NCBI RefSeq assembly: GCF_019343495.1
Contig: NZ_CP072549.1
Coordinates: 434,001 to 498,000, forward strand
Length of the DNA stretch: 64,000 nucleotides
Source of the DNA: Acinetobacter lwoffii
Lineage (GTDB): Bacteria; Pseudomonadota; Gammaproteobacteria; Pseudomonadales; Moraxellaceae
Reading direction: 5' to 3'
Position numbers and translations under genes: made by a program. Below, piece after piece: positions 54,008 through 63,627 of this stretch; within the stretch, counting starts at the first letter, position 1; each line of letters opens with the position of its first letter. Under the pieces are notes generated by a model that was given only the letters and a program-made list of their open reading frames with translations, ran no database searches and was not told the origin of the DNA.

Positions 54008-55450
54008 TTACTCTTCGTCATCATACTGAGCATAGAACTCAGGCGAGAGATTACTAAAGCGGGTATATTGACCTTCGAATGCCAGACGCACGGTACCAAT
54101 CGGGCCGTTACGCTGTTTACCGATAATGATTTCGGCGGTGCCAGCTTCCTTGGACTCCTTGTTATAAACCTCATCACGGTAAATAAACATGATCAAGTCG
54201 GCATCCTGCTCAATCGCACCGGATTCACGCAAGTCGGACATCACCGGACGTTTGTTTGGACGGTTTTCCAGCGATCGGTTGAGCTGTGACAGGGCAATTA
54301 CCGGACATTGCATTTCCTTCGCTAAAGCTTTTAAGCTTCGGGAGATTTCCGAGATCTCGCCGACACGGTTATCGCCCATACCGGGTACTTTCATCAGCTG
54401 CAAGTAATCGACCATGATACAGCCCAGCTTTCCGCCATGCATTTTGGCAATACGACGCGCACGGGCACGTAATTCTGTTGGTGGTAGCGCAGAAGAATCA
54501 TCGATATACAGATTTTTTTCTTGTAAATGCACAATGGTACTGGTGACTTTTGACCATTCATCACTGTCCATTTTACCAGAACGTAAATGTCCCTGATGCA
54601 CGCGACCAAATGATGAAATCAAACGCATGGCGATGGAGTCGGCTGGCATCTCCATCGAATAGACCAGAGCAGGCAGGTTATTATTGAATAAAACACTTTC
54701 GACCAGATTCATGGCAAAGGTGGTTTTACCCATGGAAGGACGCGCTGCGACAATAATCAGGTCACCGGATTGCATGCCGGAAGTTTTGTTATCCAGTTCC
54801 ACAAAACCAGTAGTTAAACCGGTAATGCTACCTTCCATTTGCGACAGTTCATTTAATTTGTCGAATACGTCCGCGACCACCGAGTTGATCGGCTTAGGCC
54901 CTTGCGCTTTGGCATTGTTATTATGCTGTTCGGCAATCGAGAAAATATTGGTCTCAGCCAGATCCAGAATTTCACTGACAGTACGGCCTTTGGTGTCATA
55001 GGCATTTTGTAAAATTTCAGAGCTGACTTTAATCATACTACGCAGGGTAGAGAATTCTTTAATTTTGCCTGCATAAGTTTCCAGGTTATAGAAACTCGAT
55101 GGCGAATCTGCCATTAACTGCATCAGATATTCTTCGCCACCAATTGCATCGAGCAAGTTTTGTTTGATGAGCCAGTCATGCACCAGAACCGCATCATAAG
55201 GCGAGTTTTCTTTAGAGAGCTGTTCAATGGCGCGGAAAATATATTTGTGTCGGGTGGCATAAAAATCATTTTCGGTCAGCACATCACCGACCTGCTCAAA
55301 AGATTCAGCCACAGTCATAAGGGCAGCAAGTACAGCCTGTTCAATTGCTAAATTGTGAGGTGGAGTACGGAACTCCTTGAGATTGCTATTTTCAGTAACA
55401 ATTTCCGGTTTAGCAGTAGCTACCTTTTTGCTGGCATTCGCCTGTGACAT
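54008..55450 (-). CDS. dnaB: Replicative DNA helicase
   Basis: 480 residues from the ATG at 55450 (AGGGAT upstream; an ATG 8 codons earlier lacks a site). N-terminal DnaG-interacting domain (N-L-A-I-E-Q-A-V-L-A-A-L), then a RecA-type motor with Walker A A-R-P-S-M-G-K-T-T and Walker B I-M-V-D-Y-L-Q-L-M. It is the hexameric helicase of the replication fork. No intein is inserted at the P-loop. Confidence 0.97.
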   Translation of the reverse strand: MSQANASKKVATAKPEIVTENSNLKEFRTPPHNLAIEQAVLAALMTVAESFEQVGDVLTENDFYATRHKYIFRAIEQLSKENSPYDAVLVHDWLIKQNLLDAIGGEEYLMQLMADSPSSFYNLETYAGKIKEFSTLRSMIKVSSEILQNAYDTKGRTVSEILDLAETNIFSIAEQHNNNAKAQGPKPINSVVADVFDKLNELSQMEGSITGLTTGFVELDNKTSGMQSGDLIIVAARPSMGKTTFAMNLVESVLFNNNLPALVYSMEMPADSIAMRLISSFGRVHQGHLRSGKMDSDEWSKVTSTIVHLQEKNLYIDDSSALPPTELRARARRIAKMHGGKLGCIMVDYLQLMKVPGMGDNRVGEISEISRSLKALAKEMQCPVIALSQLNRSLENRPNKRPVMSDLRESGAIEQDADLIMFIYRDEVYNKESKEAGTAEIIIGKQRNGPIGTVRLAFEGQYTRFSNLSPEFYAQYDDEE

Positions 55451-55623
55451 ATAAATCCCTGATTTTAAATACAATGGTTAAATATCGTCGGAGATGAATA
55501 GCGTTTATTCACTACGAGATGAAATGATACGCGCTCTGATCAAAAATGCGAAGTGCAATTTTTTGTAAACACGAATAATAAAATGAATTTGACAGTGTTG
55601 GCTAGATTATATTTTTTAGAGAT

Positions 55624-55656
55624 AAAAAAAGAGCATGCTTTCGCATGCTCTTTTTG
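55624..55656 (-). terminator. Intrinsic terminator after rplI
   Basis: Stem GAGCATGC/GCATGCTC (55631-55638 with 55643-55650) extended by A/T runs, 4-base loop. It ends the ribosomal operon. Confidence 0.92.
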
Positions 55657-55666
55657 AGGCGAGAAA

Positions 55667-56113
55667 TTACTCAGCTACGATAGTAACTAGAACTTCTGCA
55701 GTAACATCATGGTGCAATTGGATTGCGATGTTAAATTCGCCAGTGTGACGAAGCGCGCCATTTGGAAGACGTACTTCAGCACGGTCTACTTCTAGACCAG
55801 CATTTGTCAACGCGTCAGCGATGTCACGAGTACCGATAGAACCAAATAGTTTACCTTCATCACCAGCTTTCGCAGTGATAACGATGTTCACTTCGTTCAA
55901 TTGGTCAGCACGTGCTTGAGCAGCAGCCAAGATAGCAGCTTCTTCTTTCTCAAGTTCAGCACGACGAGCTTCAAAAGCAGCAGTGTTTGCTTCAGTTGCA
56001 GCAACAGCCTTACCTTGAGGGATAAGGAAGTTACGGCCGTAACCAGCTTTAACTGAAACTTTATCGCCTAGTTTACCTAGGTTTTTAATGCGTTGTAATA
56101 AGATAATATCCAC
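55667..56113 (-). CDS. rplI: 50S ribosomal protein L9
   Basis: 148 residues: N-terminal domain [17 protein letters not shown] ... G-Y-G-R-N-F-L-I-P, long central helix rich in A, E and R, and the C-terminal RNA-binding domain (L-F-G-S-I-G-T). Last gene of the rpsF-rpsR-rplI operon; 9 bases after rpsR. Codon use indicates high expression. Confidence 0.97.
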   Translation of the reverse strand: MDIILLQRIKNLGKLGDKVSVKAGYGRNFLIPQGKAVAATEANTAAFEARRAELEKEEAAILAAAQARADQLNEVNIVITAKAGDEGKLFGSIGTRDIADALTNAGLEVDRAEVRLPNGALRHTGEFNIAIQLHHDVTAEVLVTIVAE

Positions 56114-56122
56114 AGCTCAACC

Positions 56123-56350
56123 TCACTTATGATTGTCAGTGTAAGGGATCAAAGACAAGTAGCGAGCTTGTTTGATAGCTAACGCTAATTGACGTTGGTA
56201 ACGAGCTTTAGTACCTGTAATACGGCTAGGAACAATCTTGCCGTTTTCAGTGATGTACTGTTTTAAAGTGTCGATATCTTTGTAGTCGATGTACGTAACG
56301 TTCTCAGCTGTAAAGCGGCAGAACTTGCGACGACGGTAAAAACGTGCCAT
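56123..56350 (-). CDS. rpsR: 30S ribosomal protein S18
   Basis: 75 residues, very basic; F-C-R-F near the start and I-V-P-S-R-I-T-G-T near the middle are family marks. It pairs with S6 on the small subunit. It begins only 12 bases after rpsF; priB, which lies between them in E. coli, is absent. Confidence 0.97.
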   Translation of the reverse strand: MARFYRRRKFCRFTAENVTYIDYKDIDTLKQYITENGKIVPSRITGTKARYQRQLALAIKQARYLSLIPYTDNHK

Positions 56351-56362
56351 GTTATGTTCTCC

Positions 56363-56749
56363 TTAAGCTTCAGCAGAGTCTTGAGCGTGTTGTGCTTCTT
56401 CACGTTGAGCTTTACGCGCACGTTTTTCTTCAGCACTCTTCGCCAATAGTGACTCTTCAGTGATAGCGTTTTCACGACGGATGATAAGGCTACGAATGAT
56501 TGCGTCGTTATAACGGAACAATTCTTCAAGCTCATCAAGAGTAGTTTGACCACACTCAACATTCATAAGAATGTAGTGAGCTTTGTGGATCTTGTTGATT
56601 GGGTAAGCCAATTGACGACGGCCCCAGTCTTCAAGACGGTGGATTTGACCTTCAGCTTCTTTGATGTGAGTTAGGTAGCGTTCTACCATACCAACTACTT
56701 GATCGCTTTGATCAGGGTGTACTAAAAGTACGATTTCGTAATGACGCAT
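56363..56749 (-). CDS. rpsF: 30S ribosomal protein S6
   Basis: 128 residues beginning [12 protein letters not shown] and containing [10 protein letters not shown]. The C-terminal tail is long, charged and A/E/K/R-rich, as in gammaproteobacteria, where glutamates can be added by RimK. First gene of the operon. The AAGGAG site lies 6-8 bases upstream. Confidence 0.97.
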   Translation of the reverse strand: MRHYEIVLLVHPDQSDQVVGMVERYLTHIKEAEGQIHRLEDWGRRQLAYPINKIHKAHYILMNVECGQTTLDELEELFRYNDAIIRSLIIRRENAITEESLLAKSAEEKRARKAQREEAQHAQDSAEA

Positions 56750-57154
56750 TGTCAGCTCCTTACGGTTTGGACAGCCCCAATTTAAGTAAATTGAAGCAAG
56801 GAGTCACAACCAAAGTTGTGTCGCAGTGTTTGCGAAGGGGGAATTGTAGTGATCTTTAGGGATAATTTCAACCAAATAAGACATTTTTGCGAAATTATAT
56901 CTATAGTCAGATCTTTTAATAGAAAACCACATTAACTTTAAAACAGCAGGGTTCGACTGCTTAAATTCAGCAAATGTACTATTGAGAATATCAAGTGGCT
57001 TTCTCTAACTTAAAATCTGCATACACATTATCAATGTCAGGCTAAAACCAAAAAACGGTAAATTTATCAGAGATAAGAAAAGAGAGGGAGGTTCTAAAGC
57101 AGAGATTTTGATTCTACTCTACAGATACTTGGAATGGGGGATAGGAAAATCAAA
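56750..57154 (-). promoter_or_regulatory. Leader and promoter region of the rpsF operon
   Basis: About 400 bases with no gene on either strand. Close to rpsF, the leader contains a small hairpin (CACAAC/GTTGTG at 56804-56819). It also has an AACCGTAAGGAGC stretch over the ribosome-binding site. An S6:S18-binding autoregulatory RNA with a conserved CCG is known in this position in many bacteria; the match here is suggestive only. Confidence 0.35.
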
Positions 57155-57187
57155 ATAAAAAAAGATAGAGACTAACTCTATCTTTTT
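57155..57187 (-). terminator. Terminator overlapping the cyoE stop codon
   Basis: A 12-bp perfect stem (57159-57170 with 57176-57187), 5-base loop, T run on the minus strand. It ends the cyo operon. Confidence 0.88.
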
Positions 57188-58064
57188 AAAAAAACACAAT
57201 CTGTGTAGATGGCGCAGTTGAGGTAAAGCTAAAGATAATACTGATGACAGTAATCAGGATCACCGAGAACAAGAAATATTTCTTTGCCCAAAGTTGATCA
57301 TTTTCAGCTTTAAATCCAATGACACCGATATATAACCAGTAAATGCACAGTAAGTTTAAAATCACTGCATAGAACCAGTTGGCATAACCAAAGACAAATA
57401 ACGCATTCATGGTCAGCGTGAATAACACCACATAAACCAGTGATTCAATCTTGGTACGATGAATCGAACGCGCTACAGGCAAAATCGGAATGCCTGCATT
57501 TTTGTAATCATCAAAGCGGTAAATCGCAATCGCCCATGAGTGAGGCATTTGCCATAGCGCATAACCTAAAAAGATCAGTAACGCACCGAGGTCAAATTGA
57601 TTGGCTACTGCGGTATAACCAATGACAGGCGGAGCTGCACCAGAAATACTGCCTACAACAGTTTGATGAATTGTGGTTCGTTTTGTCCATAGGCTGTAGA
57701 AACCAACATATACGACAAAACCAATCACCGCGAATAAGAAAGAGTACGCATTTACCCAGAACCATAAAAGACTAAAACCAACGATGCCTAATACCAGAGC
57801 AAAGGCCAGGGCAACAGGTTCGGAAATGGTTTTGGTAACCAGAGCACGATTTTGGGTGCGCTGCATTTTTTGGTCGATGTCCTGGTCAATCACGTTGTTG
57901 ACCACACATCCTGATGCTACGACAAGCGTAGTACCGAGAAGGGTAATAAGCAGGAGAAGGAAATCTACAGAACCTTGGGTGGCTACGAAGTAGCCACCCA
58001 AAGTGGTAACAAAGTTACCGAAGAGAATTCCTGGCTTAGTCAGGAATAAATACTTTTTCAGCAT
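57186..58064 (-). CDS. cyoE: Heme O synthase (protoheme IX farnesyltransferase)
   Basis: 292 residues, nine hydrophobic segments. The prenyltransferase motif N-x-x-x-D-x-x-x-D is N-N-V-I-D-Q-D-I-D near residue 57, and a second is D-D-Y-K-N-A near 180. It makes heme O for the CyoB active site. Last gene of cyoABCDE, 10 bases after cyoD. Its stop lies in the terminator. Confidence 0.96.
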   Translation of the reverse strand: MLKKYLFLTKPGILFGNFVTTLGGYFVATQGSVDFLLLLITLLGTTLVVASGCVVNNVIDQDIDQKMQRTQNRALVTKTISEPVALAFALVLGIVGFSLLWFWVNAYSFLFAVIGFVVYVGFYSLWTKRTTIHQTVVGSISGAAPPVIGYTAVANQFDLGALLIFLGYALWQMPHSWAIAIYRFDDYKNAGIPILPVARSIHRTKIESLVYVVLFTLTMNALFVFGYANWFYAVILNLLCIYWLYIGVIGFKAENDQLWAKKYFLFSVILITVISIIFSFTSTAPSTQIVFF

Positions 58065-58074
58065 GACGACCAGT

Positions 58075-58401
58075 TTAGATCATCATGTTGTAGTGTAGGT
58101 AATTCATGATCCATACAGAACCCACTAAAAGAATAGCGATAGTTAAGATGGTATACACGAATGCAATCACGTTCCAGCGTTGCTCTGAAGAAGAGTTCAT
58201 ATGCAGGAAGTAAATTAACTGCACAAGAATCTGAGCAACCGCAGTAATCGCGATGACAGTAATCAAGATACCACGGCCAAAACCGCCTGCCATCACCATA
58301 CCGAATGGAATTACGGTAAGGATGACAGAAAGGATAAAGCCAACAGTATATTGCTTAACGTTACCGTGTGATTCGCCAGCAGCGTTATGATCGTGACTCA
58401 T
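58075..58401 (-). CDS. cyoD: Cytochrome o ubiquinol oxidase subunit IV
   Basis: 108 residues from the ATG at 58401, which overlaps the cyoC stop (TAATG); the longer frame starting at 58446 would lie inside cyoC. Three transmembrane helices, with L-I-Y-F-L-H-M in the second half. Small subunit that helps assemble the oxidase. Confidence 0.93.
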   Translation of the reverse strand: MSHDHNAAGESHGNVKQYTVGFILSVILTVIPFGMVMAGGFGRGILITVIAITAVAQILVQLIYFLHMNSSSEQRWNVIAFVYTILTIAILLVGSVWIMNYLHYNMMI

Positions 58402-59021
58402 TACAGAACTCCCATCAAGTAAACTACGCTGAATACACAGATCCAAACGATGTCAAGGAAGTGCCAGAACAAGCTTAGGCAAGCTAGACGACGCGTGTTT
58501 GCAAGAGTCAAACCATATTTCTTGATTTGAACCATAAGCACGATCATCCAGACCAGACCAGAAGTTACGTGAATACCGTGCGTACCTACCAAAGTAAAGA
58601 ACGCAGATAAGAACGCACTTGTGCTTGGACCGTGACCAGCATGAACTAGGTGATTGAACTCATATAGTTCCATGCCAATGAAGATAGCACCGAATACCCA
58701 AGTAATCGCTAACCAAGTCAGTACTTTTGCAACGTCTTTTTTGTATGCAGCAAGAACTGCAAAACCAAAGGTTACAGAAGAGATCAAGAGGGCGAAGGTT
58801 TCAGTAAGAACGAAACCTAAAGAGTCGCCAAACAGGTCTCTCGCACTTGGAGTACCCACAGGAATGTGGCTACTCAAAACAGCGAACGCAATGAAGAGTG
58901 TGCCGAACAGGACAAGGTCACTCATCAAGTAAGTCCAGAAACCAAAGACGGTGATGTCAGTATCATCGTGATGATGATGCTCATCGTGTCCGTGGTTATC
59001 GTGATGAAGTACTTCAGCCAT
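58401..59021 (-). CDS. cyoC: Cytochrome o ubiquinol oxidase subunit III
   Basis: 206 residues, His/Asp-rich N-terminus ([14 protein letters not shown]) then five transmembrane segments. F-W-T-Y-L-M-S-D and G-T-H-G-I-H-V are typical of the subunit III family. The His-rich head is longer than in E. coli and could bind metal. Four bases separate it from cyoB. Confidence 0.95.
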   Translation of the reverse strand: MAEVLHHDNHGHDEHHHHDDTDITVFGFWTYLMSDLVLFGTLFIAFAVLSSHIPVGTPSARDLFGDSLGFVLTETFALLISSVTFGFAVLAAYKKDVAKVLTWLAITWVFGAIFIGMELYEFNHLVHAGHGPSTSAFLSAFFTLVGTHGIHVTSGLVWMIVLMVQIKKYGLTLANTRRLACLSLFWHFLDIVWICVFSVVYLMGVL

Positions 59022-59025
59022 TGTC

Positions 59026-61014
59026 TTAGTCCTTCTTCAAGTGTTTTTCAAGAATCGCATAGCGTTCGTTTTCAATACGCTCAACTTCAGCAGCTGGAAC
59101 ATAGTAATCCACTTTCTTGGTGAAAGAAGACACGATGAAGCTAATGATAGAAGCAATGAACGTAACAACTACTAACCACCAGATGTGCCAGATTAAACCG
59201 AAGCCCATAACAGTGATGAACATCGCGATAACGAAACCGGCAGCACGGTTAGTTGGCATATGAACATCTTCGTACTTCGTTGGTTTTGCATACGCAACAC
59301 CATTTTCTTTCTCGATCCAGAAAGTATCAATACCATTGATCTTTGGAAGATGAGCAAAGTTATAGAACGGAGCAGGAGAAGATGTCGCCCATTCAAGGGT
59401 ACGACCATCCCATGGATCGCCAGTCAAATCCAGACGTTGGTCACGTTGTAAGAAACCAACCACGATTTGCAGAATGAAACATACGATACCAAGCGCAATC
59501 AGAACTGCACCGAACATCGCGATATTTACATACGGGTCCCATTCTGGGTTGTCAAATGTATTCAAACGACGTGTCATACCCATGAAACCAAGGATATAAA
59601 GTGGCATGAACGCAAAGTAGAAACCGAAGAACCAGAACCAGAACGCTGCTTTACCCCAAGTCTCATTCAGTCTCCAACCGAACATTTTCGGCCAGTAGAA
59701 GATGATACCTGCGAACATCGCAAATACTACACCACCAATAATTACGTTATGGAAGTGAGCAATCAGGAATAAAGAGTTATGTACCAGGAAGTCCGCTGGT
59801 GGAACCGCCATCAATACACCTGTTAAACCACCGATACCGAAAGTTACCAGGAAGCCTAGTGTCCATAGCATTGGAGTAGTGTAAACAATACGACCCTTGT
59901 ACATGGTGAATAACCAAGAGAAGATTTTCACACCTGTAGGAATCGCAATAATCATGGTCATGATACCGAAGAACGCGTTAACGTTGGCACCTGCACCCAT
60001 GGTAAAGAAGTGGTGAACCCATACAACGAATGACAATACTGTGATTGCTACTGTTGCATACACCATTGATTTGTAACCGAACAATGCTTTGCGCGAGAAA
60101 GTCGCAACAACTTCAGAATAAATACCAAATGCTGGTAATACCAAGATATATACTTCCGGGTGACCCCAAGTCCAAATCAAGTTCACGTACAACATCGGGC
60201 TACCACCCAAGTCGTTAGTAAAGAAGTGGAAACCGAAGTAACGGTCAAGCGTTAACATTGCAATTGTTGCAGTCAACACTGGGAAAGCCGCAATAATCAA
60301 TACTGCTGTACATAAAGATGTCCAGGTAAAGATTGGCATTTCCATAAGTTTCATGCCAGGCGCACGCATTTTGATGATGGTAACGAAGAAGTTAACACCC
60401 GTTAATAGCGTACCCAGACCTGAAATTTGCAGTGCCCAGATATAGTAGTCCATACCTACGCCTGGAGAGTATTCAATGCCAGACAGTGGAGGGTATGCCA
60501 TCCAGCCTGTTGCAGCGAACTCACCTAACGCGAGTGACACCATCATTAGACCCGCAGCACCGGCGAATAACCAGAAGCTGAGTGAGTTTAATAATGGAAA
60601 TGCAACGTCACGTGCACCGATTTGAAGCGGTACAGAGATGTTCATCAAACCAACAACAAGACCCATTGCCACGAAGAAGATCATGATCACGCCATGCGCG
60701 GTAAAGATCTGATCGTAATGCTCAGGGTGTAAATAACCTTCGCCGCCACCTTTTGCAAGGAACTGCTGAAGACGCATCATGATCGCATCGGCGAAACCAC
60801 GCACCAGCATGATGATCGATACGAACAGGTACATGATACCAATTTTTTTATGGTCTACAGATGTGAACCATTCGTTCCACAGGTAGCCCCATTTTTTGAA
60901 GTAGGTAATACCGGCAACAACTGCGATACCACCCAAGATCATCATTGCAACAGTTGCCAATACGATTGGATCGTAAGGAATTGCATCCGGACCTAACTTA
61001 CCTAAGAAGCTCAT
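59026..61014 (-). CDS. cyoB: Cytochrome o ubiquinol oxidase subunit I
   Basis: 662 residues. Heme-copper oxidase core: the copper and crosslink motif W-G-H-P-E-V-Y near residue 280, H-H-F-F near 330, and H-F-H-N near 415, which supply the heme and CuB ligands. It reduces oxygen to water using ubiquinol and pumps protons in the inner membrane. The start has AAGGAGAATAAG upstream. Length matches E. coli CyoB (663). Confidence 0.98.
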   Translation of the reverse strand: MSFLGKLGPDAIPYDPIVLATVAMMILGGIAVVAGITYFKKWGYLWNEWFTSVDHKKIGIMYLFVSIIMLVRGFADAIMMRLQQFLAKGGGEGYLHPEHYDQIFTAHGVIMIFFVAMGLVVGLMNISVPLQIGARDVAFPLLNSLSFWLFAGAAGLMMVSLALGEFAATGWMAYPPLSGIEYSPGVGMDYYIWALQISGLGTLLTGVNFFVTIIKMRAPGMKLMEMPIFTWTSLCTAVLIIAAFPVLTATIAMLTLDRYFGFHFFTNDLGGSPMLYVNLIWTWGHPEVYILVLPAFGIYSEVVATFSRKALFGYKSMVYATVAITVLSFVVWVHHFFTMGAGANVNAFFGIMTMIIAIPTGVKIFSWLFTMYKGRIVYTTPMLWTLGFLVTFGIGGLTGVLMAVPPADFLVHNSLFLIAHFHNVIIGGVVFAMFAGIIFYWPKMFGWRLNETWGKAAFWFWFFGFYFAFMPLYILGFMGMTRRLNTFDNPEWDPYVNIAMFGAVLIALGIVCFILQIVVGFLQRDQRLDLTGDPWDGRTLEWATSSPAPFYNFAHLPKINGIDTFWIEKENGVAYAKPTKYEDVHMPTNRAAGFVIAMFITVMGFGLIWHIWWLVVVTFIASIISFIVSSFTKKVDYYVPAAEVERIENERYAILEKHLKKD

Positions 61015-61017
61015 GTC

Positions 61018-62112
61018 TTATTCTCCTTGAGAAGCAGTCGCATGTTCACCAGCTACATGAGCTTCAGAAGCAGACGCTTCATGAGCAACAGCATCAGTCG
61101 CTGCAGCTTCTACAGGAGCTGAATGGTCAGCACCGTGGTAGTTACTCATATACTTGTGAATCACAGATTCAAACAAACCTTGCTCTACAGAAGAGTAGTA
61201 AGTCACAGGATGTGGCTTAGTAGGGTAAGGCTTCATTGCTTCAGCAGCAGCCTTCTCTTCAGGAGTCTTAGCTCTTGCAATAATCGCTTCGATCTGGTGA
61301 ACACCGCGGTTACCGTCACGTAAGCTTGCAAATTCAGCTTGGTCTAGAACAGTTTTTTGTACTGCATTAGGGTTAACTGAAGTACCGTTTCCTGCCTGAA
61401 CAGCAGAAATCCATTCAGCGAATTGAGCATCAGTCACAGAATGTGCACGGAAGCGCATTTGTGAGAAGCCATAGCCTGAATAGTTTGAAGAGAAACCACG
61501 ATAACCTTCAGCTGGACTAGTTTCATCAGCTAAGAAGTTAAGGTGAGTTTGCATACCTGCCATTGCATAAATCTGACCACTTAACGCCGGGATGAAGAAC
61601 GAGTTCATCGTGAAGTTAGAGGTTAAACGAAGGCTTACCGGAGTTTGCTCTGGGAAACGCAATTCGTTAACAGTTGCAATGCCTTGCTCAGGATAGATGA
61701 AGATCCATTTAAATTGCTCAGCAATAACCTGAACAGTTAATGGCGCTTTATCTGCTTCAATTGGACGGTATGGGTCATACTTGTGGGAACCCCACCAAGT
61801 TAACCAAGCTAAAATACCAATAATAATGACAGGGATACCCCATACTACAATTTCAATCGCAGTAGAGTGTGCCCATGTAGGTTTATAGTCTGCGTCTTTA
61901 TTCGATGCACGATATTTCCAACCGAACCATAATGCCATGATGATTGATGGAATAACCACCAAAAGCATTAAGTAAATCGCAGTCATCATCAGGTTACTTT
62001 GACCTGCTGCAACTGGACCTTTAGAGTTCAGAAGTACCATATCACCACCACACCCGGTCAAGAGTGCAGTCATCGCAGATAAAGACAATACAGCTAAAAT
62101 CGTTTGTCTCAT
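61018..62112 (-). CDS. cyoA: Cytochrome o ubiquinol oxidase subunit II
   Basis: 364 residues. Lipoprotein signal with lipobox L-L-T-G-C (Cys at about 21), two transmembrane segments, then a cupredoxin-like domain that has lost the CuA ligands, as in quinol oxidases (F-K-W-I-F-I-Y-P, N-S-F-F-I-P). The C-terminal about 50 residues are A, E and H-rich, an extension beyond E. coli CyoA. First gene of the operon. Confidence 0.97.
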   Translation of the reverse strand: MRQTILAVLSLSAMTALLTGCGGDMVLLNSKGPVAAGQSNLMMTAIYLMLLVVIPSIIMALWFGWKYRASNKDADYKPTWAHSTAIEIVVWGIPVIIIGILAWLTWWGSHKYDPYRPIEADKAPLTVQVIAEQFKWIFIYPEQGIATVNELRFPEQTPVSLRLTSNFTMNSFFIPALSGQIYAMAGMQTHLNFLADETSPAEGYRGFSSNYSGYGFSQMRFRAHSVTDAQFAEWISAVQAGNGTSVNPNAVQKTVLDQAEFASLRDGNRGVHQIEAIIARAKTPEEKAAAEAMKPYPTKPHPVTYYSSVEQGLFESVIHKYMSNYHGADHSAPVEAAATDAVAHEASASEAHVAGEHATASQGE

Positions 62113-62370
62113 TTTACAACCTCGGTGAAGAGTCCCATTCCCTAATTTAATATGGGATAGCGATTAAAGTGCACATGACAAAAAAGGCTGAATTTTACAA
62201 AACATCCTATTAATCACAATACACCGCTACGTTGTAGGGCATTATGCCTGAGATTCACGAACTAAGCTATATCTAGGGCGCTTTAAATGCCTGTAATAAA
62301 AACCGATTTTGCTGGTCTGGATTGGGGGGGATTTATGGGAATTTTATTTCAATTTCAAAGTTCTGTAATC
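62113..62370 (-). promoter_or_regulatory. Upstream region of the cyo operon
   Basis: About 260 bases without a gene. It must carry the cyoA promoter; I cannot point to a convincing binding site for a named regulator. A G7 run lies at about 62324-62330. Confidence 0.35.
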
Positions 62371-62397
62371 AAAATGGGATGATATTCATCCCATTTT
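62371..62397. terminator. Strong hairpin after the GYF/RDD gene
   Basis: A 12-bp perfect stem (62371-62382 with 62386-62397), 3-base loop, 14 bases after the stop codon on the minus strand. The arms supply A4 and T4 on the two sides. Confidence 0.8.
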
Positions 62398-62410
62398 GTG
62401 TATTCCTGCA

Positions 62411-63208
62411 CTATTGTTTCACAACTTGCGTTTTTGCGAGTTTATCGTGCAAGGTTTGACGTTTTTTGCCCAATCCGAAGGCCCAGTCAATAATTAAACT
62501 CAGTGGCATAAATACAATATTTAAAAATATGAAAAATACACTACGAATAGTGAAGGCGCGTAACAGGCTGGTCTTTTCACCTGATTCGGCATCTACAATT
62601 TTGATTTTCGTCAGCTTTTTACCAATACTTTGGCCTGATTTGGCAATCAGAAAGGCTTGAATGGCCAGCATGATAATCAAATAGACCGCTGTGACAAGCC
62701 ACGCCTGCTGAGAAAACATCTCAAACATTTGAGTCTGTAATTGTTGGGCCAGAGCAGGATCTGCATTGCTACTCAGCACGACATTCATGAATTCTTCATT
62801 CAGTTGTGCAAATCGGGTTTCCTGTTCAGGTGTAAAAAATGCAGTCAAAATGAAGGTTGCTGGTAACCACAGTAACACATCTACAATTTTGGCCAGTATA
62901 CGGCTTGGAATACTGGCGAGTTCATTCTTTTGAGTCGCTGTTTGGGTATGAGGCTGTGAATAGGCCGAAGTCGTTGACTGATTGTTCTGGAATACTGGCG
63001 TTTCAGGTGTGACTGCCGGAGCGACATACCCTGCAGGTTGATATACCGATTTTCCTTGGGTAAGTTCACCTAAGGCTTTCCACTCTGTCATGCCTTGATG
63101 CCATGCCAGGTCAGTCAGCATGACTTGTTGATTCGCCAGCATCTGATTCAATTGCTCGAGCGTATATGGACCAGCTTGTTGATTGTTCCGTGCCAAGTAA
63201 ATCTGCAT
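62411..63208 (-). CDS. GYF-domain/RDD-family membrane protein
   Basis: 265 residues. N-terminal GYF_2 (DUF4339) domain, about residues 1-50 (A-G-P-Y-T-L-E-Q-L-N ... W-x-x-G-M-x-x-W-K), a Q/T/P-rich linker, then an RDD domain (about 100-265) with three hydrophobic segments and the G-Q-S-I-G-K-K-L-T-K-I motif. GYF_2 domains bind proline-rich peptides, and RDD proteins include transporters. The combined role is not known. Confidence 0.85.
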   Translation of the reverse strand: MQIYLARNNQQAGPYTLEQLNQMLANQQVMLTDLAWHQGMTEWKALGELTQGKSVYQPAGYVAPAVTPETPVFQNNQSTTSAYSQPHTQTATQKNELASIPSRILAKIVDVLLWLPATFILTAFFTPEQETRFAQLNEEFMNVVLSSNADPALAQQLQTQMFEMFSQQAWLVTAVYLIIMLAIQAFLIAKSGQSIGKKLTKIKIVDAESGEKTSLLRAFTIRSVFFIFLNIVFMPLSLIIDWAFGLGKKRQTLHDKLAKTQVVKQ

Positions 63209-63586
63209 ATAGACTGAATCTCAATATATAAATGTGAACTAATAATAGCTTTGATCAAGATTGTATTGAATTCTGTTTTGAAAACAAACATCCTCTCATC
63301 GTAAGATATAGATTAATTGAGGATTTTCAATCATAATTCTCATTAAAAATGAGCCCATACAAAATTGCAAGGATCTGCATTCTTAAAAATATCTTCCTGA
63401 ACATTCGATGGTTATTTATTATTATTGCCATTTTGATATGACTTTACTGTTGGTATTTGTTTGTCATTACAGTCTTTATGTGTTGATAAGCGTTGATTTA
63501 ATTATATTTATAAATTCAATTGTTTAGCTTGTGATTGGGTCTTTAGTTATCAATTTTCAAACAATAAATCATAATATCTATCTCAT
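63209..63586. other. AT-rich intergenic region downstream of ppsA
   Basis: About 380 very AT-rich bases, no credible gene on either strand. It holds the promoter of the GYF/RDD gene near 63210-63260. Nothing else recognised. Confidence 0.35.
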
Positions 63587-63615
63587 AAAAAAGACCCTAT
63601 CAAAGGGTCTTTTTT
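63587..63615. terminator. Intrinsic terminator after ppsA
   Basis: An 8-bp stem AAGACCCT/AGGGTCTT (63591-63598 with 63604-63611), 5-base loop, A and T runs on both sides, 13 bases after the ppsA stop on the minus strand. Confidence 0.88.
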
Positions 63616-63627
63616 ATTCACAATTGC

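Noticed and set aside
54008..55450. Intein in dnaB
   Set aside because: The helicase is normal length and the P-loop region is continuous.
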